Assembly: GCA_031216915.1 (NCBI GenBank)
Contig: CM062292.1
Location: 6,449,920 to 6,513,919 of the forward strand
Length of the DNA stretch: 64,000 nucleotides
Origin: Pictodentalium vernedei
Lineage: Eukaryota > Mollusca > Scaphopoda > Dentaliida > Dentaliidae
Direction of reading: 5' to 3'
This document shows positions 19,175-32,403 of this stretch, in pieces (the stretch's first letter is position 1; each line of letters starts with the position of its first letter). The translations under genes were made by a program, and so were the position numbers. The notes under the pieces are model-generated. The model made no database searches. It had not been told where the DNA came from and worked only from the letters and a program-made list of their open reading frames with translations.

Positions 19175-19447
19175 TTAATGAACTTCAGCACGTGGCAGCG
19201 AAGAAATAGGAGTTGAGGTGTCCTTTAAAATTTGTTCCGCTTCACTGCCAACTTTCTTTATATGGTATGGCCTGTGGCCATTATCAGTCGTAGGAGGTAT
19301 CCACACAAACGGCATTCCGGCTGACTCTGAGAATAAATGTACACTGAATCGATTGCACGTGGGGGAACTTAACAAAGAAGACGGAGCCTCGGGGTATTTT
19401 ACTTCTGTGCCTGTGGACAAAAAGAGCCACCTCCAGCCAATACACAC
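19175..19447 (-). pseudogene. candidate coding fragment, unknown protein (copy 1)
   Basis: A 90-residue minus-strand frame without frame-typical low complexity (GMPFVWIPPTTDNGH, KKVGSEAEQILKDTSTP). Shortly after its stop another frame continues with a protein-like stretch (HVLKFINIKISGQNWDNE, then MAVNYNLDKMWKGV). This suggests one coding region broken by a frameshift. Family not recognised. It is repeated unchanged at 26591-26863. It may be an old gene fragment or part of an unrecognised element. Confidence 0.35.
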
Positions 19448-19580
19448 ATTTTTCTTCTGTGATGATTTGGAAATACATCAATGATTTACTCTTCCAATCT
19501 GGTATGTACGCGTTTTGCGTGAAGAGCAATTTTGTTATCAAACCATCTAGGGATGTACATTAAATTATTTCTGATTATGT

Positions 19581-20037
19581 ACACACTAAAAACTAAAGTG
19601 TTAAAACTGACACTTTCAAGGTGTTAAACACATTCTAACTCTTAGGGTTTGATTTTAACACTCAGAGTGCAATGCTTTAAGCACTTAGACATTACAATCG
19701 TCAGACATCTGAAACTTGAATGGATGGCACTTCCCATGTGTCTAGCATTGGTGGTTCTTCCAGAATCGTCCATAATGTGATTTGATCTTGGTGGGTACAT
19801 AATTAAAAGGACACAACGCAGATGACGCGGATCAGGCTCGAGAGTTCGAGCCTGATCAACGTCATCTGCGTTGTTTCCTTTTAAGTGTCGCGACATTAAA
19901 CTTGTCAAGAGGTATTATTGTAACACCTGTCAAGTTCTGGGATATCTACACTTGAACAAAGAGCTAGTTCAGCACTTAGTAAATGTTAAATACAGCACTT
20001 CAAGTGTAGTTTTTAACACTTCAGTTTTTAGCGTGTA
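19581..20037. mobile_element. MITE family D with long central hairpin, copy 1
   Basis: The ends CACACTAAAAACTAAAGTG and the inverted ctt.AGTTTTTAGCGTG are flanked by TA. The centre is a hairpin of about 70 bp (cgcagatgacgcggatcagg pairs with cctgatcaacgtcatctgcg) around ctcgagagttcgag. Other copies are at 26997-27453 (duplicate) and 54912-55370. Confidence 0.85.
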
Positions 20038-20095
20038 TACTTATATGCAATAGATTTACTTTTGCATATTGCCCTTTATAGATAATACCGCTGAG

Positions 20096-21241
20096 ATGGG
20101 GAGACCTGTGCACGCCATCTCTTTGGAGATACCACCAAATCAGGGTTCGGAACTCGTTACCACCAGTCAAGACAACTGGTTGCGTTCACTCATAGAGCAA
20201 GAGGCAACTACTGTTCCCACCTGTGATATGGTCAATCAGATTACGCCGCGCCCGAAAAGGAAATTGGATACAGACTTCCAGGAAAATGGCGAGTCCCTGG
20301 AAAATAGAAACGGTGGCTAAGAAAACCCAGAAAGCGTCGACACACACCGATAACCCGGGTGTTGTTGTCGTTGAGACCTCGGACACCATGGATGTTACAG
20401 TAGTAACAACCAGTGCGGAGATCCACATTGGTGGGAAATCGGCAGACAGTAACGCAACGGAAACGATACCGGCGACGCCAACATTCACCACTGACGGTGG
20501 TGTATCTTTTGCCGACAAGGTAAGAGCCCTTTCTAAACAACCTCAAAAGGACAATACGGCCAAACACCGGACGAATAAACAACCACATCAACCGCTGCAA
20601 AACCCTTGCGTAGTCGTCACAACGGTTCCCACAAAGATCAATGATGGGGATATTGATGAAGCCCTGTCGGGATACTCGTGGGGGAGACTAATATCTAAGA
20701 CTACAGGCAACCCTACATGGAAAATTAAAGTAAAATGCCCCAATAGAGCCATAAAACTTAACTTCATTAACAAAGGTGTTTGTATAAACGGACAAAAATA
20801 TGAGACTGAGGAGTATCGTGTTTGCCTCAGCCCACACAATTTCATAAATGCCAGAAATTTGGCCATATGTCGAACAGATGCAAAGGAGAGTTGCGTTGCA
20901 TGAAATGCGGCGAAAAACATATAACAAAGTCGTGCAAGGTTTCAACACTAAAATGCCCAAATTGTAACGGGCAACACCCAAGCAGTTATCGGGGGTGTCC
21001 CCACTACAAAAAAGTTAAAACCGACATAGAACTCAAAGCTATTAATGTCAACAGCGTAGAAAACTCAACCTCTCCACATTCGATGTGCAGCCTAATGGCT
21101 GGTTCAATTTTTAATATAATGAGCAAACACTTCGACGTCAGTCTTTCCGACATATGTAAAGAAGTTGGGAAAACAGCATCCAAATTATATCGAACTCAAA
21201 TTTCTTCCTCGCTAATAAAAGCCGCCATAAATAAAATATAA
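20096..21241 (+). pseudogene. LINE ORF1 (RNA-binding zinc-knuckle protein), copy 1
   Basis: Gag-like ORF1 of a non-LTR retrotransposon of the I/Jockey group. The N-terminus starts about MGRPVHAISLEIPP; the coding frame shifts near 20310 and again near 20820-20900. The C-terminal part has a row of zinc knuckles: KCQKFGHMSNRC (first cysteine position appears changed), CMKCGEKHITKSC and CPNCNGQHPSSYRGC. The protein would coat the element RNA. Two frameshifts make it non-functional, and the same breaks are present at 27512-28657. Confidence 0.8.
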
Positions 21242-21293
21242 ATCACACCCACAACACGTTAACTAGTAAAATTACGTCAGGTACTGAACACTT

Positions 21294-24015
21294 ATGGATA
21301 AGTTGAAAATAATTCAGTGGAACGCTCGAAGCGTTAACTGCAAAAGCTCACAGATGTCCGATTACTTCACAAACGTAGATGTAATTGGTATCAGCGAAAC
21401 ATGGTTAAAGCCAAGTAAGACATTTTTGCTAAGTGGATTCAACATCATTAGACGAGACCGTCCCACACAACGTGGAGGCGGAGTCGCTCTCCTCATAAGG
21501 CAGGACTTAAAATATAAAACGATATCAAGCGATCATCTCAACGCAGAGGTGATTGCCGCTGAGATTGAACTAGATCATAAAAAAGTTGCAGTAATCTCAT
21601 ATTATAATGAACCGAAAAAACAGTTGACAGCAAAGTCTTTGAATTCTTTGTGAAAAATCACAAACACTGTATTTTCTTAGGTGATTTCAATGCCAAACAT
21701 CAGGTTTTCGGATGCAATAAAACGGAGCCCAATGGCGACGCTCTCTTCAATACCATCGAACAATTTGATCTTTTTGTATTAAATAACGACCACGACATTA
21801 CTCACGTCAGTAACAACACCCTCCACCAATCCGACATCCTTAACCTAATTATAACCAGTAAATCACTAACTAATCAAATGCAAGACATATATGTGGGGGA
21901 CGATGATTTAGGTAGCGACCACCTGCCTGTTCATGCTACATTACACGGTTGCAGCGGACCCGCAAGATACCCCACAATGAGGAGGAGGAATCTATTCAAA
22001 ATTGATTGGGACCTCTTCAGAAAAATAATTCAGGTTAAAATAAACAAAAACGACCCAATGAATATCTGCGAGCTCGAGCAAGCATGTACCAATCTCAGTG
22101 AAGTCATTAACAACACTCTTGATGAGATTTGTCCCAAACAGACAGTTAAACCGCGGGCCAACAGAATAACTGAAACCACACTCCAAATAATAAAACAAAA
22201 AAGAAAGGCCTTCCGTGCATACAAATCAGAAAAACTTCCAACTAAAAAGGTCGAACTTAAAGCCGTGTATAATCGCCTCCACGGCGAAGTTAAAAAAGCA
22301 ATAGCAAACGACAATCACGTGAGATGGGAAAAAGCAACGGAAAATCTAAATGGACTCAGGGAGACTAAAAAGTTTTGGGATACTTTTAAAACCCTTACTG
22401 GACAAAAACATAAAAACGCCAACAGTAAGGCACTAAAGATCAACGATGGAACTATGGCCCTGGATGACAAGGCGAAGGCTAGCGCCTTTGCTGAGCTCCT
22501 TAAGAAATATCATCGTCCACATGAGGGCGATAGGTTTGATGACGAGTTCAAAGAAAAAGTAAACAAATTTGTTCAAGACAACGTTTAACGATGCCAACTT
22601 CAGCCAAACGCCTGAGGACGGAGATGGCCATGAACTGACGGAACCGATAAGCAAAGAAGAAGTGGCTAACACAATTAAAAAATGTAAGTCTTCTTCTTCC
22701 CCAGGAGGGGACGAGGTCTCATACAAAATCCTGAAACAATGTCCCAACACTTTTTTCGGTAGACTCACTAACCTCCTAAACTGCTGTCTCTCTAGTGGAT
22801 ACTTCCCAAAATGTTGGAAAGTAGCTACAGGAGTCATGATACCCAAACCCGACAAGGATTTGAGCAACCCAGCTAATTACCGCCCAATCAGCCTACTCAG
22901 CTGTATTGGAAAAATTTTCGAACGGATTCTCACGACTAGACTCCGCAGCCATCTGGAATCAATCAGCTTTTTCAATAAGTGGCAAAGGGCATACAGGAGC
23001 CAAAGAGAGGGAATCGAGCATGTTTATAGACTGGTAGATTATATGAAAACGGCGTTCAGTCAAAATGAAATAGGAACCGCGCTATTACTCGACGTAGAAA
23101 AAGCGTTTGACTCTGTCTGGCACAATGGCATGAGATACAAACTAGCTAAAATGGGGCTACCTACCAAAATTCTGAGGATCATATCATCATTTTATCTGAT
23201 CGAAAAATCAAAGTGAGGGTCAACCGCGAAGTGTCAGCCGAGGTAAAACTCGAAGTGGGCACTCCACAGGGTTCGGTCCTCAGCCCGCTTCTATTTATAA
23301 TATATGTGAATGACATTGACAAACTAGGGAAGAACCATGTTGAACTATCTCAATTCTCAGACGACAAAGGAATGTGGACGGCCAGTAAGTCTGGAAACAT
23401 AATACAAAACCGCCTGCAGGATACCATCCGCGACCTGCAAGACTGGTGCGCTCTGTGGCGCATCAAGCTAAATGCCACGAAAACACAAAGAATCACATTC
23501 TATAAAAAACAAAGGAAAAAGCCTGTCCCTAATATTGAGCTTAAGCTTTAAGATCATAAACTTGAAGCAAGCTAGTAATGAGGCAAACTTTCTGGGATTC
23601 AACCTGGATAGCAGTCTCAATCTAAACAATCACATAAACTCAGTCACCGTCAAAGCCACTAAACGCATCAATTTCCTGAAAATGATTAGAGGTAAAAATT
23701 GGGGAGCCAATAAAGAAATTCTCCTCAATCTTTACAAATCATATATACGCCCAGTACTAGAGTATGGCCATAATAACAAGTGACCTGAATAAAACCAACA
23801 TTGAAAACCTACAACGGGTCCAAAATCATGCCTTGCGCGTGGCCCTACGCAAGACCACGTGGACATCGATAAAACAACTTCACGAGATAGCAAAAATAGA
23901 CACTATAGCAATGCGCTTAAAAGATCTTCAAAGCAAAACTCTAAATAGACTTCAAGACAGCGAATTAATAATAGAACTCAATGCGCATCGCGTCCTCAAT
24001 AGGAAAAATAAATAA
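21294..24015 (+). pseudogene. LINE ORF2 (endonuclease-reverse transcriptase), copy 1
   Basis: Begins MDKLKIIQWNARSV, the N-terminus of an apurinic-type endonuclease. It continues with GISETWLKP, FLGDFNAKHQ and SDHLPVHATL (endonuclease catalytic blocks). The reverse transcriptase follows: NYRPISLLSCIGKIFERI, LLDVEKAFDSVWHNG, GTPQGSVLSPLLFIIYVNDI and SQFSDD (catalytic pair). The frame is broken at about 21650, 22575, 23213, 23550 and 23770, five frameshifts. No RNase H domain is seen. The gene is dead and identical in its breaks to 28710-31431. I/Jockey group; the clade is not fixed. Confidence 0.9.
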
Positions 24016-24988
24016 TCTGGGGCCTGTCTATCGAAAGGGTTAAAGATTACATTATTGTGATGGGGTGAACCAGGCATTCTGTGACCTAAATTTAGAGCTG
24101 GCTGCGGGTGACACGATACGCACGATAGCTTGCCTCTGTTACCAGTGGGAGTTGCAAACAGCGAGGAAAATCTCCACCTGCTGCCGGGTCTCCCCTCCCT
24201 GAGATATAAATCTCGGGGGAAAAATGCTGGCTTCCCCATCCAAAAGGACGGAAAAGTTGTAAATTAAAAACCGAATTGCTCTAATTTCCAGCTCTCAATC
24301 TTTTCTACCTCCTCTATCTCATCAGACACACGACCAAACTGAATGACAAACTATGAGGGATTGAAACAATCCTCGAGCAAAGATGTGCAGAAAACCTAAC
24401 AAGACCAAGGCAAGGATTGAAACAATCTTGCCAGCAAACAGCCCTTTTAAGGGCTTTTTTTTTTCTTTTTTTTTTGTGGGTGGGGGGGGGGGGGGGGGGG
24501 CGGGGGGGAGGGGTGTTGGAGGTCATTTGGAATTCCCGAAGGATAACCAGATACCTCAAAATCACATACGGCATCCTATCTCCCAGAAGGCTTGATGGAT
24601 GACTCCCGGTTTTTTCAAACTAAACTGTTGGAGGTTTCTCCATTCCTTTTTTGTAACCGCTATGGTCATATACCGGGGCCGCTACCAAACCGGCGTTGCT
24701 GATTGGTTTTCTTTTTTCTTTTTCCCTTAAAATTGCCATCGCACAACATTATATTCTGGCTCGCCACCATGGTGGGACTCAAACCTCTACCATCGCCAAG
24801 CTGGAACCGAATAGAGCCCATTCTCTAATAGTCTTCATGGCGTTGAGGGTTTGGTCTTTGACAATCTATCACTCCAATGCAAACTGCCGGGAATTCTAAC
24901 CGCGTGCATAACCCTTCAGACCCCATTTGAGGCAATAGGAAAGCTAGGCCTGTGTGATCCAAGATCCAAGTGAAATAAAATAAGGCTA
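24016..24988. other. LINE 3' region with poly-G tract
   Basis: Non-coding sequence after ORF2. It contains a T-rich run, then a G run (24482-24513) whose length differs by one base from the second copy. It also contains ggtttgagtccc on the minus strand (24773-24784), which resembles a tRNA-type B box, though no A box was found. Confidence 0.45.
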
Positions 24989-25072
24989 ACCGGGTCGCAA
25001 GGGATTTGTAAATCCCACATCGTCCCTGCGCGCCTTCGGCGCGCTAAAATCTTTCATTCATTCATTTGCATA
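24989..25072 (+). repeat. retroelement 3' tail with CATT repeats
   Basis: A GC hairpin (gcgcgccttcggcgcgc) is followed by taaaatctttcattcattcattt. A stem-loop plus short tandem tail is typical of LINE or SINE 3' ends. It may be the true 3' end of the LINE that begins near 20.1 kb. The second copy is at 32404-32487. Confidence 0.5.
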
Positions 25073-25261
25073 TTGTTCAGAGGCATGAGGATGGAATGTG
25101 TCAGATCGTCCCGGTAATACCTAAGTAAATGCGAAGGTTCCTTCGAATCTAATATGGTAGACACTGGAGACATTGGAGCCGCATTTACTCCAGAACTGAT
25201 TGAAGAGTATTTTCTTCCCATTAGATTTAGACACGTAGGATATACTCACCTTTTCCCTGTC

Positions 25262-25392
25262 TATATTTTAATAAAACCAGTTGGGTTAAAAATCAACCCA
25301 AATCAATTGTGTTGAGTGAATATGCACCCAGTTGGGTTCCATTTCATTCGACCCAATTGATTTGGATTGATTTACATGTTTCACCCAACTGA
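25262..25392. mobile_element. palindromic MITE family E, copy 1
   Basis: Alternating inverted copies of caacccaattgatttgggtt-like sequence (ccagttgggtt, caacccaaatcaattg, cacccagttgggttcc, gacccaattgattt). The cleaner palindrome at 56518-56626 identifies the family. Repeated at 32677-32807. Confidence 0.65.
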
Positions 25393-25996
25393 GTTTAGCG
25401 TGCATGTGTCTGCTTCGCAAAATATAGCCTGTTTATTTATTTGTCTGTTTGTTAGCCTCCGTGTCCTTCCGGATTGGATCAAGATCTTTTCGAGATTCTC
25501 TTTGCACATTTCTCCCACAGCATAGCAGAAAAAGGAAATGCGATGGCATTAAATATGAGATGCGATATTCATGTTTGTATTGATTCGGTCTGGATGTTGC
25601 AGTATTTTATGCATGAGATCTAGACCCACTGATGTGTACGTTCGCCACTTCCTGATAGAGATCAGGCCGATAAAAATGTCACTTTTGAGACCACAGTACT
25701 GAATAAATGCAGGGACGCCGAGAGCGAGGGCGGGTCGTGGGGATTGTGTAAAATGGACCTTGCGAGCGCCGAAAGCGCGAAGCGATGAGCGGGAGGGCCA
25801 TATTCACAAGGCTGACTAGGCGGAAGCGTAGGGGCCCACAGTGACAATTTGCACTGTTACCAGCGCCTTAGGGCTCCAATGTTTAAAGGCGCTTTGTAGT
25901 CTACGCAGCAGCGATACATGTACATATGTATGTATCCATATATATACTCTCATAAGTATACTATATATATATTTATATACAGTACAATATTTTAAT
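25393..25996. other. non-coding stretch, no gene seen
   Basis: Contains a GC-rich patch (25706-25800, gcgagcgccgaaagcgcg) and AT-rich dinucleotide runs (25920-25985). No gene seen. Repeated in the second copy. Confidence 0.4.
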
Positions 25997-26030
25997 GCTT
26001 ATTTAAATAATATGTCAAGTTGTGAGTGAG

Positions 26031-26096
26031 CCTCTACCAGCATGTGATTAGCAACAAAATATGCTTATTTAAATAATATGTCAAGTTGTGAGTGAG
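26031..26096. repeat. 66-bp remnant unit between the two large copies
   Basis: The first 31 bases are the start of the 7.35 kb unit (cctctaccag...) and the last 35 are its end (tgcttatttaaat...gtgag), joined at a shared atg. It is a third unit reduced by one internal deletion. Confidence 0.85.
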
Positions 26097-26590
26097 CCTC
26101 TACCAGCATGTGATTAGCAACAAAATATGAAATTGTTTCTTCAAGGCAAGTAAATCACATTTCAGAGAACATATTGCCTAACATTTTTGATTTCCTGCAT
26201 TTTAACTCAACAGTAATTGAACTCAAACAGTTGTGAAGGAGTGGGAATTGACTACTCATTCAACAAAATCCATTTTACTCGAATCTCTCTTCACCCCAGC
26301 AAAAATACTAAAAGAGCAACACCACCACCCCCCACCCCCCCCCCCGCCCGACAAACAGACCCGATAAGCTGCGTTTCAACCCCAGGCTCATGAAATAACG
26401 CCAGTAGTAAGATGTGAATATATTGCAATCACCTGACTTGAAGCTGTATTATAATATTACCTCAACAGTTTAGTCAACGCTACTTTTCACCCCTTTCCAC
26501 ATCTTATCAAGGTTGTAATTCACGGCCATGGCCATCCCATTCCCTTCGATTCTTGTCTCGTTGTCCCAGTTCTGCCCACTGATCTTGATA

Positions 26591-26863
26591 TTAATGAACT
26601 TCAGCACGTGGCAGCGAAGAAATAGGAGTTGAGGTGTCCTTTAAAATTTGTTCCGCTTCACTGCCAACTTTCTTTATATGGTATGGCCTGTGGCCATTAT
26701 CAGTCGTAGGAGGTATCCACACAAACGGCATTCCGGCTGACTCTGAGAATAAATGTACACTGAATCGATTGCACGTGGGGGAACTTAACAAAGAAGACGG
26801 AGCCTCGGGGTATTTTACTTCTGTGCCTGTGGACAAAAAGAGCCACCTCCAGCCAATACACAC
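26591..26863 (-). pseudogene. candidate coding fragment, unknown protein (copy 2)
   Basis: Identical translation to 19175-19447, including the break that follows it; same uncertainty. Confidence 0.35.
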
Positions 26864-26996
26864 ATTTTTCTTCTGTGATGATTTGGAAATACATCAATGA
26901 TTTACTCTTCCAATCTGGTATGTACGCGTTTTGCGTGAAGAGCAATTTTGTTATCAAACCATCTAGGGATGTACATTAAATTATTTCTGATTATGT

Positions 26997-27453
26997 ACAC
27001 ACTAAAAACTAAAGTGTTAAAACTGACACTTTCAAGGTGTTAAACACATTCTAACTCTTAGGGTTTGATTTTAACACTCAGAGTGCAATGCTTTAAGCAC
27101 TTAGACATTACAATCGTCAGACATCTGAAACTTGAATGGATGGCACTTCCCATGTGTCTAGCATTGGTGGTTCTTCCAGAATCGTCCATAATGTGATTTG
27201 ATCTTGGTGGGTACATAATTAAAAGGACACAACGCAGATGACGCGGATCAGGCTCGAGAGTTCGAGCCTGATCAACGTCATCTGCGTTGTTTCCTTTTAA
27301 GTGTCGCGACATTAAACTTGTCAAGAGGTATTATTGTAACACCTGTCAAGTTCTGGGATATCTACACTTGAACAAAGAGCTAGTTCAGCACTTAGTAAAT
27401 GTTAAATACAGCACTTCAAGTGTAGTTTTTAACACTTCAGTTTTTAGCGTGTA
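26997..27453. mobile_element. MITE family D, duplicate of 19581-20037
   Basis: Same ends, TA flanks and central hairpin as the first copy. It was duplicated as part of the large unit, so it is not an independent insertion. Confidence 0.85.
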
Positions 27454-27511
27454 TACTTATATGCAATAGATTTACTTTTGCATATTGCCCTTTATAGATA
27501 ATACCGCTGAG

Positions 27512-28657
27512 ATGGGGAGACCTGTGCACGCCATCTCTTTGGAGATACCACCAAATCAGGGTTCGGAACTCGTTACCACCAGTCAAGACAACTGGTTGCG
27601 TTCACTCATAGAGCAAGAGGCAACTACTGTTCCCACCTGTGATATGGTCAATCAGATTACGCCGCGCCCGAAAAGGAAATTGGATACAGACTTCCAGGAA
27701 AATGGCGAGTCCCTGGAAAATAGAAACGGTGGCTAAGAAAACCCAGAAAGCGTCGACACACACCGATAACCCGGGTGTTGTTGTCGTTGAGACCTCGGAC
27801 ACCATGGATGTTACAGTAGTAACAACCAGTGCGGAGATCCACATTGGTGGGAAATCGGCAGACAGTAACGCAACGGAAACGATACCGGCGACGCCAACAT
27901 TCACCACTGACGGTGGTGTATCTTTTGCCGACAAGGTAAGAGCCCTTTCTAAACAACCTCAAAAGGACAATACGGCCAAACACCGGACGAATAAACAACC
28001 ACATCAACCGCTGCAAAACCCTTGCGTAGTCGTCACAACGGTTCCCACAAAGATCAATGATGGGGATATTGATGAAGCCCTGTCGGGATACTCGTGGGGG
28101 AGACTAATATCTAAGACTACAGGCAACCCTACATGGAAAATTAAAGTAAAATGCCCCAATAGAGCCATAAAACTTAACTTCATTAACAAAGGTGTTTGTA
28201 TAAACGGACAAAAATATGAGACTGAGGAGTATCGTGTTTGCCTCAGCCCACACAATTTCATAAATGCCAGAAATTTGGCCATATGTCGAACAGATGCAAA
28301 GGAGAGTTGCGTTGCATGAAATGCGGCGAAAAACATATAACAAAGTCGTGCAAGGTTTCAACACTAAAATGCCCAAATTGTAACGGGCAACACCCAAGCA
28401 GTTATCGGGGGTGTCCCCACTACAAAAAAGTTAAAACCGACATAGAACTCAAAGCTATTAATGTCAACAGCGTAGAAAACTCAACCTCTCCACATTCGAT
28501 GTGCAGCCTAATGGCTGGTTCAATTTTTAATATAATGAGCAAACACTTCGACGTCAGTCTTTCCGACATATGTAAAGAAGTTGGGAAAACAGCATCCAAA
28601 TTATATCGAACTCAAATTTCTTCCTCGCTAATAAAAGCCGCCATAAATAAAATATAA
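27512..28657 (+). pseudogene. LINE ORF1, copy 2
   Basis: Same zinc-knuckle protein and the same two frameshifts as 20096-21241. Confidence 0.8.
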
Positions 28658-28709
28658 ATCACACCCACAACACGTTAACTAGTAAAATTACGTCAGGTAC
28701 TGAACACTT

Positions 28710-31431
28710 ATGGATAAGTTGAAAATAATTCAGTGGAACGCTCGAAGCGTTAACTGCAAAAGCTCACAGATGTCCGATTACTTCACAAACGTAGATGTAA
28801 TTGGTATCAGCGAAACATGGTTAAAGCCAAGTAAGACATTTTTGCTAAGTGGATTCAACATCATTAGACGAGACCGTCCCACACAACGTGGAGGCGGAGT
28901 CGCTCTCCTCATAAGGCAGGACTTAAAATATAAAACGATATCAAGCGATCATCTCAACGCAGAGGTGATTGCCGCTGAGATTGAACTAGATCATAAAAAA
29001 GTTGCAGTAATCTCATATTATAATGAACCGAAAAAACAGTTGACAGCAAAGTCTTTGAATTCTTTGTGAAAAATCACAAACACTGTATTTTCTTAGGTGA
29101 TTTCAATGCCAAACATCAGGTTTTCGGATGCAATAAAACGGAGCCCAATGGCGACGCTCTCTTCAATACCATCGAACAATTTGATCTTTTTGTATTAAAT
29201 AACGACCACGACATTACTCACGTCAGTAACAACACCCTCCACCAATCCGACATCCTTAACCTAATTATAACCAGTAAATCACTAACTAATCAAATGCAAG
29301 ACATATATGTGGGGGACGATGATTTAGGTAGCGACCACCTGCCTGTTCATGCTACATTACACGGTTGCAGCGGACCCGCAAGATACCCCACAATGAGGAG
29401 GAGGAATCTATTCAAAATTGATTGGGACCTCTTCAGAAAAATAATTCAGGTTAAAATAAACAAAAACGACCCAATGAATATCTGCGAGCTCGAGCAAGCA
29501 TGTACCAATCTCAGTGAAGTCATTAACAACACTCTTGATGAGATTTGTCCCAAACAGACAGTTAAACCGCGGGCCAACAGAATAACTGAAACCACACTCC
29601 AAATAATAAAACAAAAAAGAAAGGCCTTCCGTGCATACAAATCAGAAAAACTTCCAACTAAAAAGGTCGAACTTAAAGCCGTGTATAATCGCCTCCACGG
29701 CGAAGTTAAAAAAGCAATAGCAAACGACAATCACGTGAGATGGGAAAAAGCAACGGAAAATCTAAATGGACTCAGGGAGACTAAAAAGTTTTGGGATACT
29801 TTTAAAACCCTTACTGGACAAAAACATAAAAACGCCAACAGTAAGGCACTAAAGATCAACGATGGAACTATGGCCCTGGATGACAAGGCGAAGGCTAGCG
29901 CCTTTGCTGAGCTCCTTAAGAAATATCATCGTCCACATGAGGGCGATAGGTTTGATGACGAGTTCAAAGAAAAAGTAAACAAATTTGTTCAAGACAACGT
30001 TTAACGATGCCAACTTCAGCCAAACGCCTGAGGACGGAGATGGCCATGAACTGACGGAACCGATAAGCAAAGAAGAAGTGGCTAACACAATTAAAAAATG
30101 TAAGTCTTCTTCTTCCCCAGGAGGGGACGAGGTCTCATACAAAATCCTGAAACAATGTCCCAACACTTTTTTCGGTAGACTCACTAACCTCCTAAACTGC
30201 TGTCTCTCTAGTGGATACTTCCCAAAATGTTGGAAAGTAGCTACAGGAGTCATGATACCCAAACCCGACAAGGATTTGAGCAACCCAGCTAATTACCGCC
30301 CAATCAGCCTACTCAGCTGTATTGGAAAAATTTTCGAACGGATTCTCACGACTAGACTCCGCAGCCATCTGGAATCAATCAGCTTTTTCAATAAGTGGCA
30401 AAGGGCATACAGGAGCCAAAGAGAGGGAATCGAGCATGTTTATAGACTGGTAGATTATATGAAAACGGCGTTCAGTCAAAATGAAATAGGAACCGCGCTA
30501 TTACTCGACGTAGAAAAAGCGTTTGACTCTGTCTGGCACAATGGCATGAGATACAAACTAGCTAAAATGGGGCTACCTACCAAAATTCTGAGGATCATAT
30601 CATCATTTTATCTGATCGAAAAATCAAAGTGAGGGTCAACCGCGAAGTGTCAGCCGAGGTAAAACTCGAAGTGGGCACTCCACAGGGTTCGGTCCTCAGC
30701 CCGCTTCTATTTATAATATATGTGAATGACATTGACAAACTAGGGAAGAACCATGTTGAACTATCTCAATTCTCAGACGACAAAGGAATGTGGACGGCCA
30801 GTAAGTCTGGAAACATAATACAAAACCGCCTGCAGGATACCATCCGCGACCTGCAAGACTGGTGCGCTCTGTGGCGCATCAAGCTAAATGCCACGAAAAC
30901 ACAAAGAATCACATTCTATAAAAAACAAAGGAAAAAGCCTGTCCCTAATATTGAGCTTAAGCTTTAAGATCATAAACTTGAAGCAAGCTAGTAATGAGGC
31001 AAACTTTCTGGGATTCAACCTGGATAGCAGTCTCAATCTAAACAATCACATAAACTCAGTCACCGTCAAAGCCACTAAACGCATCAATTTCCTGAAAATG
31101 ATTAGAGGTAAAAATTGGGGAGCCAATAAAGAAATTCTCCTCAATCTTTACAAATCATATATACGCCCAGTACTAGAGTATGGCCATAATAACAAGTGAC
31201 CTGAATAAAACCAACATTGAAAACCTACAACGGGTCCAAAATCATGCCTTGCGCGTGGCCCTACGCAAGACCACGTGGACATCGATAAAACAACTTCACG
31301 AGATAGCAAAAATAGACACTATAGCAATGCGCTTAAAAGATCTTCAAAGCAAAACTCTAAATAGACTTCAAGACAGCGAATTAATAATAGAACTCAATGC
31401 GCATCGCGTCCTCAATAGGAAAAATAAATAA
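28710..31431 (+). pseudogene. LINE ORF2, copy 2
   Basis: Same endonuclease and reverse transcriptase blocks and the same five frameshifts as 21294-24015. Shared breaks show duplication of an already dead element, not two insertions. Confidence 0.9.
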
Positions 31432-32403
31432 TCTGGGGCCTGTCTATCGAAAGGGTTAAAGATTACATTATTGTGATGGGGTGAACCAGGCATTCTGTGA
31501 CCTAAATTTAGAGCTGGCTGCGGGTGACACGATACGCACGATAGCTTGCCTCTGTTACCAGTGGGAGTTGCAAACAGCGAGGAAAATCTCCACCTGCTGC
31601 CGGGTCTCCCCTCCCTGAGATATAAATCTCGGGGGAAAAATGCTGGCTTCCCCATCCAAAAGGACGGAAAAGTTGTAAATTAAAAACCGAATTGCTCTAA
31701 TTTCCAGCTCTCAATCTTTTCTACCTCCTCTATCTCATCAGACACACGACCAAACTGAATGACAAACTATGAGGGATTGAAACAATCCTCGAGCAAAGAT
31801 GTGCAGAAAACCTAACAAGACCAAGGCAAGGATTGAAACAATCTTGCCAGCAAACAGCCCTTTTAAGGGCTTTTTTTTTTCTTTTTTTTTTGTGGGTGGG
31901 GGGGGGGGGGGGGGGCGGGGGGGAGGGGTGTTGGAGGTCATTTGGAATTCCCGAAGGATAACCAGATACCTCAAAATCACATACGGCATCCTATCTCCCA
32001 GAAGGCTTGATGGATGACTCCCGGTTTTTTCAAACTAAACTGTTGGAGGTTTCTCCATTCCTTTTTTGTAACCGCTATGGTCATATACCGGGGCCGCTAC
32101 CAAACCGGCGTTGCTGATTGGTTTTCTTTTTTCTTTTTCCCTTAAAATTGCCATCGCACAACATTATATTCTGGCTCGCCACCATGGTGGGACTCAAACC
32201 TCTACCATCGCCAAGCTGGAACCGAATAGAGCCCATTCTCTAATAGTCTTCATGGCGTTGAGGGTTTGGTCTTTGACAATCTATCACTCCAATGCAAACT
32301 GCCGGGAATTCTAACCGCGTGCATAACCCTTCAGACCCCATTTGAGGCAATAGGAAAGCTAGGCCTGTGTGATCCAAGATCCAAGTGAAATAAAATAAGG
32401 CTA
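31432..32403. other. LINE 3' region with poly-G tract, copy 2
   Basis: Duplicate of 24016-24988. The G run (about 31897-31928) is one base shorter than in copy 1, the one length difference I found between the two units. Confidence 0.5.

Larger units (their letters stand above)
18681..26030. repeat. 7.35 kb tandem duplication, first copy
   Basis: Starts cctctaccagcatgtgatta and ends ttgtgagtgag. It is repeated at 26097-33442 with offset 7416. All reading frames compared translate identically in the two copies, and the offset changes only at the poly-G run (24482-24513), one base shorter in the second copy. The unit holds a candidate coding fragment, a family D MITE, a frameshifted LINE, a poly-G tract and a family E MITE. 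It is either a very recent duplication or an assembly duplication of one locus. Confidence 0.9.

Noticed and set aside
24773-24784. A tRNA gene on the minus strand
   Set aside because: Only a B-box-like string is seen; no A box, cloverleaf or anticodon arm could be drawn.
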